NCBI GenBank assembly: GCA_020248945.1
Contig: JADCGQ010000018.1
Span: forward strand, 1-63,291
Length of the DNA: 63,291 bases
Source of the DNA: Rubrivivax sp.
GTDB lineage: Bacteria > Pseudomonadota > Gammaproteobacteria > Burkholderiales > Burkholderiaceae_C
Reading direction: 5' to 3'
Below, piece by piece: positions 39,801 through 50,941 of this stretch; position 1 is the stretch's first letter; each line of letters begins with the position of its first letter. Made by a program: the position numbers and the translations under genes. The notes beneath the pieces were generated by a model. The model was given only the letters and a program-made list of their open reading frames with translations, had not been told where the DNA came from and did not search any database.

Positions 39801-40193
39801 GCCCTGGAGGCGCCCGCCGCCGCCACCGAATTGGTGGCCGTGGCCCAGGCGGCCGCCGCCGCCGGCCTGGGCGGCGCCGAGTTGGGCGCCCGGCTGCATC
39901 TGGCCTGGTTGGCCCCGAACGACGACATGGCGATCGAATCCGCAGAGCGGGCGCTCACCTTGATGCGCCAGTTCGAAGCCTTGCATACCGACCGTGCCTG
40001 GCGCTGGCTGGCCCCCGCCCGGGCGCTGGCGCGCGCCGGCCGCGGCGCCGAAGCCGAGCTGCTGGCCGAACAGGGCCGCGAATGGCTGCGGCGCACGGCG
40101 GCCACGCAGGTGCCGCCGACCTGCGTCGACAGCTTCCTGCACCAGCACCCGGTGCACCGGCTGCTGCAGGCTGAGCGGCCCGGCCGGGCCTGA
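36818..40193 (+). CDS. Large BTAD/ATPase/TPR transcriptional regulator, frameshifted near the 3' end
   Basis: Two frames together encode about 1125 residues. The N-terminus has a winged-helix-like part (RERLGSLLWPTSDAEAARNALRQRL) and a bacterial transcriptional activation domain (ALPLALELLAADALSEDAHRRVMRL), then an AAA-type ATPase with Walker A VGEAGMGKS at about residue 262 and LLLDDLHFADTATLELL, and a long TPR-like helical repeat region. This is the SARP/MalT-like regulator class. At about 39585-39600, in the run CGCGCGCGCG after LDLAQHARAR, the frame breaks; the sense resumes one frame over as QVLAGDALATARRM and runs to 40193. Either one CG unit was gained in the genome or it is a base-calling error. 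It lies 71 bases after the amylase gene and may regulate it. Confidence 0.8.
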
Positions 40194-40332
40194 TCGGCGG
40201 CCCCCGCGTGACGCGATCACCACCGCGCCCGGGCCTCGCATAACGCGGCCGTAACGGCGTTCTCCCTACAACCTCGACATGGCGGGCTGCAAGGGCAGCC
40301 GGCCGCACCGGGAACCGCCAGGGAGAACCAAG

Positions 40333-40620
40333 ATGATCGTCCGTGCCACCGCCGCCCCCGCCTACCTGAACCACTCGCCGCTGCTGCTGCGCCCGCGCCC
40401 GGGCCTGGCGCCGCTGACCACGCTCACGCCGGGTGCGCCCGCCACGGCCGGCGCCCGCGACTTCGGCGACACCGGCTGGATCGACCTCGACGACCACGCC
40501 GACGCCGCCGACCTCGACACCGAGGCCGACGCCGCCGACGCGGCACTGCTGCGCTGCGTGGGCTGTGCGGCCTTTGCGACGCTGGTGCTGGCGCTGGTCA
40601 GCAGCCTGCAGCTGGGCTGA
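40333..40620 (+). CDS. Small acidic protein with C-terminal membrane helix, unknown
   Basis: The 95-residue product starts MIVRATAAPAYLNHS after a GGGAGAA ribosome site. The middle is highly acidic (DLDDHADAADLDTEADAADAA), and residues 78-94 form one hydrophobic helix (CAAFATLVLALVSSLQLG). That suggests a tail-anchored inner-membrane peptide, but no family is known to me. Its last 23 bases overlap the convergent CYTH gene. The low-complexity Ala/Asp codons could also mean a chance frame, so confidence is moderate. Confidence 0.5.
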   Translation: MIVRATAAPAYLNHSPLLLRPRPGLAPLTTLTPGAPATAGARDFGDTGWIDLDDHADAADLDTEADAADAALLRCVGCAAFATLVLALVSSLQLG

Positions 40621-41134
40621 GGGCCCGCAGCAGATCGAGATAGGCGCCCGCCACGCGCGGCGCCTCGGCCAGGCCCAGGGCCTGCATCAGGGCCTCGGCC
40701 TCGGCGCTGCCGGCCGCCTCGGGCTCGCCGTCGCGCAACACCACCTCGAGTTCCATGAAGTCGCCCAGGCCTTCCACGGCATCGAGGTGGACGCGCGTGC
40801 GGCCCACCATCAGCAGCGTGCGCCGCTTGCGCACCCGGCCCACGAAACCGAGTGCCCGGGTGAGCGCTTCGCGGCAGGCGTCGCCGTCGGGCTGCGGCAC
40901 GCGCACGTAGTCGCTGGCCTTGGCGCCGGTGTCATCGGCGCGCTGGTAGTGGATGAGCTCGGCGCTGCCGTCGCCGAACTGGCGCAGCTTCAGCCGGCCG
41001 CGGCCGGCGGACAACGCGAAGAAGCTGTCGTCCTGCACGAACTGCTGCTCGGGCGCGGTGGCCAGCGCCCGCGCGCGGCGGTGCAGCTCGGCGGCGTCGG
41101 CGACACGGGCCTTGATCTCGATGTTGCGGGGCAT
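40598..41134 (-). CDS. CYTH-domain protein (class IV adenylyl cyclase / thiamine triphosphatase-like)
   Basis: The 178-residue protein begins MPRNIEIKARV, containing the EIKAR form of the ExExK signature, and continues with FVQDDSFFALSAGRGRLKLRQFGDGSAELIHYQR, RVHLDAVEGLGDFMELEVVL and a closing helix. These Arg, Lys and Glu line the tunnel that binds triphosphate groups with metal ions. The family includes class IV adenylyl cyclases and tri- or polyphosphate hydrolases; the activity cannot be fixed from sequence. A frame open to 41239 includes a translated dispersed repeat (GFDKLRTGLSK), so the ATG at 41134 is the better start. Confidence 0.85.
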   Translation of the reverse strand: MPRNIEIKARVADAAELHRRARALATAPEQQFVQDDSFFALSAGRGRLKLRQFGDGSAELIHYQRADDTGAKASDYVRVPQPDGDACREALTRALGFVGRVRKRRTLLMVGRTRVHLDAVEGLGDFMELEVVLRDGEPEAAGSAEAEALMQALGLAEAPRVAGAYLDLLRALSPAAGC

Positions 41135-41194
41135 GGGTGGGGGTGTGGGTTGCGTTGTGACATTTGGCAAAGGCCCGTGGCGCGCCAGCAAGCA

Positions 41195-41225
41195 CTTCGA
41201 CAGGCCTGTCCTGAGCTTGTCGAAG
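41195..41225. repeat. Dispersed 31-bp inverted repeat
   Basis: CTTCGACA and TGTCGAAG flank GGCCTGTCCTGAGCT, with an inner GACAGGCCTGTC palindrome. This is the form of the TTCGACAxGCTCAGGAC element scattered in intergenic DNA of many beta- and gammaproteobacteria. It lies in the 117-base gap between the CYTH and DsbA-like genes. I found one copy in this window. Confidence 0.6.
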
Positions 41226-41251
41226 CCCTGGTGCCGCACCCGCGGCCGTGC

Positions 41252-41902
41252 TCAATCGTTGGGCCCCGCCGCCAGCCGGCGCCGCAGCGCGTCTTCGAAC
41301 ACCTCCGGCGGCTGACCGCCCGCCACCAGGAAGCGGCGGTCGATCACGACCGAGGGCACGCTGCGGATGCCGGCCTGCTGCCATCCGGATTCGGCCTCGC
41401 GCACCTCGTCGGCAAAGCAGGCGGTGTCGTCGATCACCGCCGCAGCCTCGCCGGCATCGAGCCCGGCCACGACGGCGGCTTCCAGCAGCACCTCGCGCGC
41501 GGCCGGGTTGCGGCCTTCGCCGTGGTACGCCTTGAGCAGCGCGCGCTTCATCGCCAGCTGCGCCGCCGCGCTCTGCAGGCCGGCCCAGTGCAGCAGCCGG
41601 TGGGCATCGAAGGTGTTCCACACATGGGCGCGCTCGCCGAAGGTGAAGCCCAGCGCCGCCCCGCGCGCGGCGATGTTCGCGCGGTTGGCGGCCAGCTGCT
41701 CGTCACCCATGCCGTACTTGGCCTTCAGGTACTGCGCCGCGTCGGCGCCCTCGGGCGGCATGCCCGGGTTCAGCTCGAAGGGCTGGAAGTGCAGCTCGAT
41801 GCCGGCGGCATCAGGGCCCAGCGCGGCCAGCGCACGTTCGAAACTGGCCAGGCCGATGGCGCACCAGGGGCAGGCCACGTCGGAGATGAAATCGATGCGC
41901 AT
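41252..41902 (-). CDS. DsbA-family (FrnE-like) cytoplasmic oxidoreductase
   Basis: The 216-residue protein starts MRIDFISDVACPWCAIG with a CPWC redox motif, and contains HLLHWAGLQ-type helices (FDAHRLLHWAGLQ), LLKAYHGEGRNPAAREVLLEAA and the cis-proline strand GIRSVPSVVIDRRFLVAGGQPPEVF. No signal peptide is present, so it is a cytoplasmic thiol-disulfide protein related to FrnE and 2-hydroxychromene-2-carboxylate isomerase-like proteins. It is 11 bases downstream of the NAD(P)-binding protein gene on the same strand and probably shares its transcript. The substrate is unknown; some homologues help in oxidative stress. Confidence 0.88.
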   Translation of the reverse strand: MRIDFISDVACPWCAIGLASFERALAALGPDAAGIELHFQPFELNPGMPPEGADAAQYLKAKYGMGDEQLAANRANIAARGAALGFTFGERAHVWNTFDAHRLLHWAGLQSAAAQLAMKRALLKAYHGEGRNPAAREVLLEAAVVAGLDAGEAAAVIDDTACFADEVREAESGWQQAGIRSVPSVVIDRRFLVAGGQPPEVFEDALRRRLAAGPND

Positions 41903-41913
41903 GTCAGGCTTTC

Positions 41914-42927
41914 TCAGGCGGGCTTGGTCGCCTGCGTTCGAAGGAATTGGTCCACAGTGCCCGGCGCCACGCCCAGGCGCGCCGCCACGGCCGCGTCTTC
42001 GGGCGGCAGCTGCTGTGCTGCGAACCAGTTGAGCGCCATGATGTTGGCGGCGGCTTCGGAAAACGGCCGCATCAGCATCTTCTGCAGCGCAAACACCGCC
42101 GCCGGCGTGCCCACCACCTGCACCGGCCGGCCCAGCACGGCGGCCATCTTTGCCGCGACCTCGTTCCAGCTCAGCACCTCGGGCCCGCCGATGGCCAGCG
42201 TGGCGTTCAACGCGGCCTCGTGCCGCGTGGCGGCGATGCAGCAGCGCGCCACGTCGTCGACGCTGATGAAGGCGTGCCGGCGCTCGCCGCTGCCGGGCAC
42301 GATGAGCAGGCCACGCTTTTCGACCAGCCCACCGACCACGCCCATGAAGCGCTGCAGAAACGGCCACGGCCGCGTCTTCAGCGACGCCGCGTCGCCGCGC
42401 GTGGCCAGCGCCAGGCCCGAGAGCGCGAACCAGGCGTCCATGAAGGGCGCAAAGCGCAACACGGCATGCGGCAGCCCCGATTCGGCCAGACGCTGCTCGG
42501 TGCGCCGCTTGTGCACGAACAGCGGGATGCGCTCATCGAACGGTGTCTGCGGCACCGACACGAACACGAAGCGCTCGCAGCGGTGCTTGACGCAGGCCGC
42601 GATCAGCGCCGCGTAGCCGGCATCGTCCACCGTGGCGAAGCGGCTGCCGTTCAGCGGTGCCACGGCCGTGGCGGTGGCGATCACGGCGCCCGCGCCCTGG
42701 CAGGCGGCGTCCAGGCTGGCGGGGTCGGTGAGATCGCCGTGCACGATGTCCACGTGTGGCAGCCGCAGGTGCTGCTGGCGCGAGCTGCGCCGCACCAACG
42801 CGCGCACCGGCCGCCGCGCCGCCGACAGCTGCTGCACGATGCGCGTGCCCAGCTCGCCGCTGGCGCCGACCACGAGCGTGGGGCGGTGGTGGGCCGGCGG
42901 CGGCGGCGGTGGAACGCGGGTCTTCAT
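41914..42927 (-). CDS. NAD(P)-binding NmrA/SDR-a-type protein
   Basis: The 337-residue protein has an atypical-SDR Rossmann start, PTLVVGASGELGTRIVQQL, then LVRRSSRQ for NADP binding, DIVHGDLTDPASLDAACQGAGAVI and an NmrA-like FVFVSVPQTPFDERIPL. It lacks the YxxxK catalytic pair in usual spacing, so it may sense or reduce. The C-terminal part (MRPFSEAAANIMALNWFAAQQ) is typical of NAD(P)H-binding oxidoreductases. The ATG at 42927 has GGAGGAG before it. The gene is 19 bases after the DppC gene and leads into the DsbA-like gene, forming one leftward unit. Confidence 0.87.
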   Translation of the reverse strand: MKTRVPPPPPPAHHRPTLVVGASGELGTRIVQQLSAARRPVRALVRRSSRQQHLRLPHVDIVHGDLTDPASLDAACQGAGAVIATATAVAPLNGSRFATVDDAGYAALIAACVKHRCERFVFVSVPQTPFDERIPLFVHKRRTEQRLAESGLPHAVLRFAPFMDAWFALSGLALATRGDAASLKTRPWPFLQRFMGVVGGLVEKRGLLIVPGSGERRHAFISVDDVARCCIAATRHEAALNATLAIGGPEVLSWNEVAAKMAAVLGRPVQVVGTPAAVFALQKMLMRPFSEAAANIMALNWFAAQQLPPEDAAVAARLGVAPGTVDQFLRTQATKPA

Positions 42928-42946
42928 CGGCGGCTCCTCCGGGCCA

Positions 42947-43825
42947 TCAACGGATGCGCGCCAGCTTCGGGTCGAGCAGGTCGCGCAGCCCGTCGCCCAT
43001 GAGGTTGAGGCCCAGCACGCTGGCCATGATGGCCGCGCCGGGCCACAGCGCCAGCATCGGCGCCTGGAACATCTGCGACTGCGCCTCGCCCAGCATGCGC
43101 CCCCAGCTCGGCTGCGGCGGCTGTGTTCCGAGGCCCAGGAAGCTGAGCGCCGCCTCGGCCAGGATCGCCGTGGCAAAGCTGATCGTGGCCTGCACGATCA
43201 GCACCCCGGCGATGTTGGGCAGCACGTGGTCGCGCGTGATGGCCAGCGGCCCCAGGCCGGCGGCGCGCGCCGCCGTGACGTACTCGCGCGCCCACACCGC
43301 CTGCGCGCTGCTGCGCGCGATGCGCGCGAACACCGGGATGTTGAAGATGCCGATGGCCACGATGCTCATCAACAGGCCCGGCCCGTAGATGGCCGTCAGC
43401 ATGATGGCCGTCAGCAGCGCCGGGAAGGCGAAGGTGAAGTCGCTTGCGCGCATCACCAGCTCGTCGAAGCCGCTGCGGCCCTGGGCCTGCGCGGCTGCTG
43501 CGGCGCAGCCCAGCGCCACGCCCAGCACGAGGCCGATGCCCACCGCCACCACGCCCACGACGATGCTGTTCTGCGCCCCCACCATGAGCTGGCTCACGAT
43601 GTCGCGGCCCAGACTGTCGGTGCCCAGCCAATGCGCGGCCGAGGGCGGCGCCAGCTTGTTGGGGATGTCGATCTCGGCCACCGCGTAGGGCGTCCACAGC
43701 AGCGACAGCAGCGCCACCGCCACCAGCGCGCCACTGAGCACGGCGCCGATGGCAAAGCTCTTGTGGCGCCAGGCGCGGGCCCAGAAGCCGGGGCGGGCGG
43801 CGGCGGGCAGGGCGGCGGCAGGCAT
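42947..43825 (-). CDS. Peptide/nickel ABC transporter permease (DppC type), orphan
   Basis: The 292-residue membrane protein has the DppC/OppC layout: an N-terminal helix after WARAWRHKSFAIGA, HWLGTDSLGRDIVSQLMVGAQNS, and the coupling EAA loop EYVTAARAAGLGPLAITRDHVLPN, ending with GLNLMGDGLRDLLDPKL. It normally forms a dimer with DppB and works with binding-protein and ATPase subunits to import di- or oligopeptides. None of those genes is adjacent here: upstream is a divergent HiPIP gene and downstream an NmrA-type gene. It may work with subunits encoded elsewhere or be left from a broken operon. Confidence 0.9.
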   Translation of the reverse strand: MPAAALPAAARPGFWARAWRHKSFAIGAVLSGALVAVALLSLLWTPYAVAEIDIPNKLAPPSAAHWLGTDSLGRDIVSQLMVGAQNSIVVGVVAVGIGLVLGVALGCAAAAAQAQGRSGFDELVMRASDFTFAFPALLTAIMLTAIYGPGLLMSIVAIGIFNIPVFARIARSSAQAVWAREYVTAARAAGLGPLAITRDHVLPNIAGVLIVQATISFATAILAEAALSFLGLGTQPPQPSWGRMLGEAQSQMFQAPMLALWPGAAIMASVLGLNLMGDGLRDLLDPKLARIR

Positions 43826-43920
43826 GGGCGAAGTGTAGGGACGGCCAGCTGCAGGCGCCTTGTCAACCGCCAGCTGGCGCCCCGCGTTGTGACGGTCCTG
43901 CTTCCCTTTGGAGACTGAGC

Positions 43921-44229
43921 ATGAGTTCGCGTCGACAGTTCGTACAGATTCTTCCCGTGGCGGCCTGCGGCCTGCTGCTGGCCCGCACGGCGGTGGCACA
44001 AGGCAGCCTGATCGACGAGAAGAGCCCGCAAGCCGCGGCACTGGGCTATGTGGCCGACGCCGGCAAGGCCGACAAGGCCAAGTTCAAGCAGTACGCCGCG
44101 GGCCAGAACTGCGCCAACTGCGCGCTGTACCAGGGCAAGGCTGCCGACAAGGCCGCTGGCTGCCCGCTGTTTGCCGGCAAGCAGGTGGCGGCAACGGGCT
44201 GGTGCAGCGCGTACGCCAAGAAGGGCTGA
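43921..44229 (+). CDS. High-potential iron-sulfur protein (HiPIP)
   Basis: The 102-residue protein carries a twin-arginine signal, SSRRQFVQILPVAACGLLLA, so it is exported folded with its cluster. The mature part has the four cluster cysteines in HiPIP spacing: NCANCALYQG, then AGCPLFAG, then GWCSAYAKKG. HiPIPs are small periplasmic one-electron carriers with a 4Fe-4S cluster, serving photosynthetic reaction centres, or oxidases in respiration and sulfur oxidation. No partner gene is adjacent; the sulfide dehydrogenase genes at 62-63 kb could supply electrons, which is only inference. Confidence 0.95.
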   Translation: MSSRRQFVQILPVAACGLLLARTAVAQGSLIDEKSPQAAALGYVADAGKADKAKFKQYAAGQNCANCALYQGKAADKAAGCPLFAGKQVAATGWCSAYAKKG

Positions 44230-44248
44230 CCCGGCAGGCGGGGCGTTC

Positions 44249-44911
44249 TCAGCGGCTGAGCAGGCCGCTGGCCTGCAGCGTGGCCAGCAGGCCCTGCGCG
44301 AAGGCCTCGTAGCCGGCCGCGTTGGCGTGGATGGCGTCGCTCTTCAGGCGCTCGTCGGCGAGCACGGCGCTCCAGCCCTGGGCGTGCAAGGGCACGGCGG
44401 CCTCCGACGCGATCTCGGCATAGAGCGGGTGGTCGTCGAGCGAGCCCGTCACGCGCGCGGCCAGCGTGGGCCGCGGCACCGCCACCAGCAGCGCCTGCGC
44501 GCCGGCCTCGCGCACGGCGGTCAGCGTGCGGCGCAGGTTGTCGCGCAGCGCGGCTTCGTCCTGCCGGCGCAGCAAGTCGTTGCCACCGATGGACACGATC
44601 ACCAGCACCGGCTGGTGTTCGGCCAGCAGGCCCGGCAGGCGCTCGAGCGCCTGCGCCGAGGTGTGGCCGGGGATGCCGGCGTTCACCACGTTCCAGCCGC
44701 TCAGCCGCGCCAGCACCGTGGGGTAGGCAGTGTCGGGCGTGGCGCCGGTGCCGAAGGTGAGGGAGTCGCCGAGCGCCAGCACGGTGGCACCGGGGGGCAC
44801 GGCGGTGCCCTTGGCCGACGTGGCCCTCTTGCCGCATGCGGCGAGCAGCGGCAGTACCAGCGCGAGGGCCAGAGCGCCGGCCAGGACCTGGCGTCGTGGC
44901 TGCAGCTTCAA
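44249..44911 (-). CDS. SGNH-family arylesterase / lysophospholipase (TesA-like) lipoprotein
   Basis: The 220-residue product starts from TTG with a lipoprotein signal (QVLAGALALALVLPLLAAC). The catalytic domain has the SGNH blocks VLALGDSLTFGTGATP (Ser nucleophile), VVNAGIPGHTSAQAL, IVSIGGNDLLRR and the final DAIHANAAGY with the Asp-His pair. It should hydrolyse esters or thioesters at the envelope, like TesA. The TTG overlaps the vapC stop (TTGA); an ATG at 44974 lies inside vapC and would give a charged 21-residue leader, so I prefer TTG. Confidence 0.85.
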   Translation of the reverse strand: MKLQPRRQVLAGALALALVLPLLAACGKRATSAKGTAVPPGATVLALGDSLTFGTGATPDTAYPTVLARLSGWNVVNAGIPGHTSAQALERLPGLLAEHQPVLVIVSIGGNDLLRRQDEAALRDNLRRTLTAVREAGAQALLVAVPRPTLAARVTGSLDDHPLYAEIASEAAVPLHAQGWSAVLADERLKSDAIHANAAGYEAFAQGLLATLQASGLLSR

Positions 44912-45312
44912 GCGGTGGCCTTGGCGAAGAAGCGAACGCCAGGGAGGCCTTCGAAGTGCGCGTCCTGGGTCCACAACTCGGCGCCATGCGCCAGGCTCGT
45001 GGCGTAGATCAGGCTGTCAGCCAACGGCAGTGAATGCCGGGTGGCGGCCAGGCTCAGAGCCAGATCGAGTTCGATCACCACGCCCTGCCGCATCAGCGCC
45101 AGCGCCTCGCTGGCCACCTCGTCGCCCAGGTCGCGCGCCAGCTTCTTGACCACTTCGTAGATCGTGATCACGGGCACGACCAGGGCCGCCGGCCTGGCCA
45201 GCGCGGGGGCAAACAAGGCGGCGCGCTCGGTGTCGGCGAAGAACTCGAGCCAACACGACGAGTCCAGCACCACCGGGCCGGCGAGTGCGGCAGTGACGCG
45301 CCGACGCACCAT
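44908..45312 (-). CDS. vapC: VapC-type PIN-domain toxin
   Basis: The 134-residue PIN protein keeps the four acidic metal-binding residues: Asp17 in VVLDSSCWLEFF, Glu53 in ITIYEVVKK, Asp99 in LPLADSLIYATS and Asp117 in WTQDAHF. Such proteins are magnesium-dependent RNases that cut tRNA or rRNA when the antitoxin is lost. Its ATG directly abuts the VapB stop, typical for a co-translated toxin-antitoxin pair. It overlaps the start of the SGNH lipoprotein gene. Confidence 0.92.
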   Translation of the reverse strand: MVRRRVTAALAGPVVLDSSCWLEFFADTERAALFAPALARPAALVVPVITIYEVVKKLARDLGDEVASEALALMRQGVVIELDLALSLAATRHSLPLADSLIYATSLAHGAELWTQDAHFEGLPGVRFFAKATA

Positions 45313-45525
45313 CTACAGACGGTCGGGCTCGTCCGGCAGGCGGGTGTCGATGCCGCGCGCAATGCCCCGGTAAGCCGAAGCCGGCTTCAGTGGCAGCAGG
45401 CGGATGACGTCGCCATAGTTCACGACCATCATCTTCGCCCCTGGCTGCAGGCCCAGGCTCTGGCGCACCGACAGCGGAATCACCACCTGGAACTTCGGCG
45501 AGACGGTGACGATGTCCTTGTTCAT
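45313..45525 (-). CDS. vapB: VapB-type antitoxin (AbrB/SpoVT swapped-hairpin)
   Basis: The 70-residue protein starts MNKDIVTVSPKFQVVIPLSV, the SpoVT/AbrB DNA-binding strand pattern, and goes on GLQPGAKMMVVNYGDVIRLLPL. The C-terminal tail (GIARGIDTRLPDEP) would thread into the PIN toxin groove. It neutralises VapC and, with it, represses the promoter just upstream. Short gap to uvrA (36 bases), so the pair is inserted immediately downstream of uvrA on the same strand. Confidence 0.92.
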   Translation of the reverse strand: MNKDIVTVSPKFQVVIPLSVRQSLGLQPGAKMMVVNYGDVIRLLPLKPASAYRGIARGIDTRLPDEPDRL

Positions 45526-45561
45526 ATCGATCAGTCTACCGTCGTACGGCTGTCTTGTCGA

Positions 45562-48552
<2,991 letters not shown>

Positions 48553-48752
48553 CGGCAGGCGGATGTCTTGGAGTCTCGGCCGCTCGGCGGGGCCGCGTCA
48601 GGCGCAACCGGGCATCATAGGCGGAGAGGCCGAGATGGGTCGGGGCCCGCCAGACGCCGCCCAGACCGTCGCCGCTTGCCCCATGCACAGGGGGCGTCAC
48701 GGCCCCGGAACTGGGGCAGCATGCTGCGCGAAACCAACAGGAGGAGAACCCC

Positions 48753-50762
48753 ATGAACAAGCTCGCAGGTCGCCTGGCGGTACGCGGCCTCATGGCGGCA
48801 GCTGCGCTGGCGGCGGTGGTTCCGCTGGCGGCGCAGTCGCCGGTGGGTGACTGGGCGTTGCTTTCGCAGACCATCGACACGGCGCGGACGCGCGCCATGG
48901 TCGACGAGAAGCGCGAGTGCGAACGCCGCGATGCCGCGCTGCGGAGCTGGGTGCGCGTCCAGCAGGACAGCAAGAGCCAGCCGGACGCCGCCGTCAAGGC
49001 GTCATCCACACACCAGGAAGCCGCCTCCACCTGCGCCGCGGCGCGGGAGCGGCGGGTCAAGGCCGATGCGCTGTGGGAACGGCTCAACGCCGTCGTCGGC
49101 CAGCGCTGCGAGCCCGGCGCGCCAGCGGCCTGCCCTCAGGCTCTGCTGGCCGCCGAGTTGTTTGCGTCTGCTGCTCAGCGGCCACCAGGGGACGCGGCGG
49201 CGCGCATCTCCACGCCTCCAGCATCCGAGCCCCCGGCGCCACCTACCGTCACCCCTTCAACCACGCCGGAGCCGGCGCGCGTGGCTGCACGCGCGGCACC
49301 CGCGGCAGCAGATTCAGCGGCAGTGGCGGCGTCGGCCGCGGCTTCAGCGACGTCGACGGCAGCTTTGGCGGCGGCCGCCGCGAGAAGGCCCATGGCCTGC
49401 ACCGTCAAGGACGACTCGCCCTTGTTGACCCCCGCCGAGGCCGCCAAGGACCAGCCCAGCGACAAGGACTTCAAGGCACTGCTGGCCAAGGCAGCGAAGG
49501 CCCAGGCCAGCGTGAAAGACCTCAAGCAGAAGACGGGCGACGCCTTTGCCATCGGGGACGGCGCCGCCAAGGTCGGCTTGGACGCCGCGGCAGCGGCCGA
49601 GCTGCGCCTGGAGGGCAACCGTGCGTCCAGGCAACGCGCCCTGGACTTGACCGAACAGGGCGCCGTGGCCTTCAACGCGGCCCTTGCATCGCGAGGCGCA
49701 ACAGGCGATGCCCAGATCGCTTCGAACGCGCTGGTCCGCTGCGCGTTGCAGCTGGCTGTATGCCGACTCGACGGCCTCTGCAAGCTGACCCAGAAGGACG
49801 CTTACGACAAGGCTGAAGCAGCCGCCAAGCAGCTCGCCGATGCCCTCGATGAAGGCGCCAAGGCAGTCGCCTCGGCCAAGGCAGAGAGCCGCAAGCAGGA
49901 CCTCATCGACCTCTCCCCGAAACAAGCCGAGCGCAAGCTGCGCTACCTCGACCTGCTCGACAAGAATCCCGACGCCAAGGCCCTGGTGGGCGACGATGCC
50001 GCGCTGATCAGCGCCAGCAAAGGGAAGACCGAAGGCGTCATTCGGCTGTCGCTGGCTCGTCTGGGCTTCGACAACGCGCGGCGGCTGGCCTTGCAGCTCT
50101 CGGCACCCCTGACCGATGGCGAAGCCACGGTGGCTGAGCGCAGGGCTGACCGGCTGAGTGCGCGACCCAAGGTCACGCTGGCCTGGAACGGCGTCACGCT
50201 GCTCGACAAGCCCGATGCGCTGATCAGCTACGGGCTCACCGCCACCATTGGGCGCGACAGCCAGACCTACATCGATCCCACGACGCCCGAGCAGCTCAAG
50301 CTGGGCACCAAGCCGCGCGGTGTGGGTCTGACAGCCACGCTGATCCGCGACGAGCGCGGCCTGCACACCCTGGGCGTGGAACGCCAGCGCACCTGGGAGC
50401 CCGGCAAGGCCGGCGTGGTGTGCCCGCTGCCCGCTGCCGGCGCCCCGTCGGTGCGCTGCCTGTCGGGGCGGCTGGGCACGCCGACGCCGCTCGAGGCCAC
50501 GGTGTCGACGTATTCCTACCACCGCAAGACCACCTTCCTCGGCGACTCGCTGGGGCTGGGCGTTGAAGCCACCTACAACGACAAGTCGCGCGAGTTCGAT
50601 CTGTCGATCCCGATCTACTTCATCCAGAGCTCGGACAGCACGAAGAGCGAGTTGAACGCCGGCATCCGCATCGGCCTCGTGAGCAAGCGCGATCCGGCCA
50701 ACGGCCGGGACACCAGCCTCGGGCTGTTCGTCAGCTCACCGTTCAAGATCGGCGGCAACTGA
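48753..50762 (+). CDS. Unrecognised secreted protein: helical Ala-rich stalk plus C-terminal beta domain
   Basis: The 669-residue product has an AGGAGGAG ribosome site and a signal peptide ending AAVVPLAAQS. Residues 30-130 are helical and Cys-containing (ECERRDAALRSWVRVQQ), 150-210 a Pro/Ala/Ser linker, 220-400 a coiled-coil-like Ala/Lys/Asp-rich region, and 450-669 alternates polar and hydrophobic residues as beta strands (PKVTLAWNGVTLLD, ALISYGLTATIG, STYSYHRKTTFLGDSLGLGVEATYND) and ends FVSSPFKIGGN. The last part could be an outer-membrane-associated beta domain. I know no family for it. A divergent, truncated copy of its final 100 residues lies just downstream at 50942-51248. It is divergent from uvrA with 200 bases between. 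Confidence 0.8.
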   Translation: MNKLAGRLAVRGLMAAAALAAVVPLAAQSPVGDWALLSQTIDTARTRAMVDEKRECERRDAALRSWVRVQQDSKSQPDAAVKASSTHQEAASTCAAARERRVKADALWERLNAVVGQRCEPGAPAACPQALLAAELFASAAQRPPGDAAARISTPPASEPPAPPTVTPSTTPEPARVAARAAPAAADSAAVAASAAASATSTAALAAAAARRPMACTVKDDSPLLTPAEAAKDQPSDKDFKALLAKAAKAQASVKDLKQKTGDAFAIGDGAAKVGLDAAAAAELRLEGNRASRQRALDLTEQGAVAFNAALASRGATGDAQIASNALVRCALQLAVCRLDGLCKLTQKDAYDKAEAAAKQLADALDEGAKAVASAKAESRKQDLIDLSPKQAERKLRYLDLLDKNPDAKALVGDDAALISASKGKTEGVIRLSLARLGFDNARRLALQLSAPLTDGEATVAERRADRLSARPKVTLAWNGVTLLDKPDALISYGLTATIGRDSQTYIDPTTPEQLKLGTKPRGVGLTATLIRDERGLHTLGVERQRTWEPGKAGVVCPLPAAGAPSVRCLSGRLGTPTPLEATVSTYSYHRKTTFLGDSLGLGVEATYNDKSREFDLSIPIYFIQSSDSTKSELNAGIRIGLVSKRDPANGRDTSLGLFVSSPFKIGGN

Positions 50763-50808
50763 GGTCTTGGAAGGCACAGGCGCGCGCCGCCGCCACAATC
50801 GGCGGCGC

Positions 50809-50935
50809 ATGTCTTCCTCGCCATCCACCGTCCTGATCGTGGCGCCGGCTCCAGCGGCGCCGCCACCGCCATGCAGCTGCTGCGCATGGCGAGCACGCCG
50901 ATGAGCGCGGCGCTGCTCAACGAGTCGGGCGGCAG
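50809..50935 (+). pseudogene. N-terminal remnant of a COG4529 FAD/NAD(P)-binding protein
   Basis: The stretch matches the first 42 codons of the intact gene at 56240. ATGTCTTCC... gives TVLIV, then after loss of one base near 50843 continues in a new frame as GAGSSGAATAMQLLRM and ALLNESGG; the intact gene has IVIVGAGFSGAATAVQLLRQ and VLLNESGR. Likeness stops abruptly after the NESG codons. With a one-base deletion inside the dinucleotide-binding loop and 90% of the gene missing, it is dead. It may be a relic of a duplication or recombination between the two loci, 5 kb apart. Confidence 0.75.
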
Positions 50936-50941
50936 GGCCTC

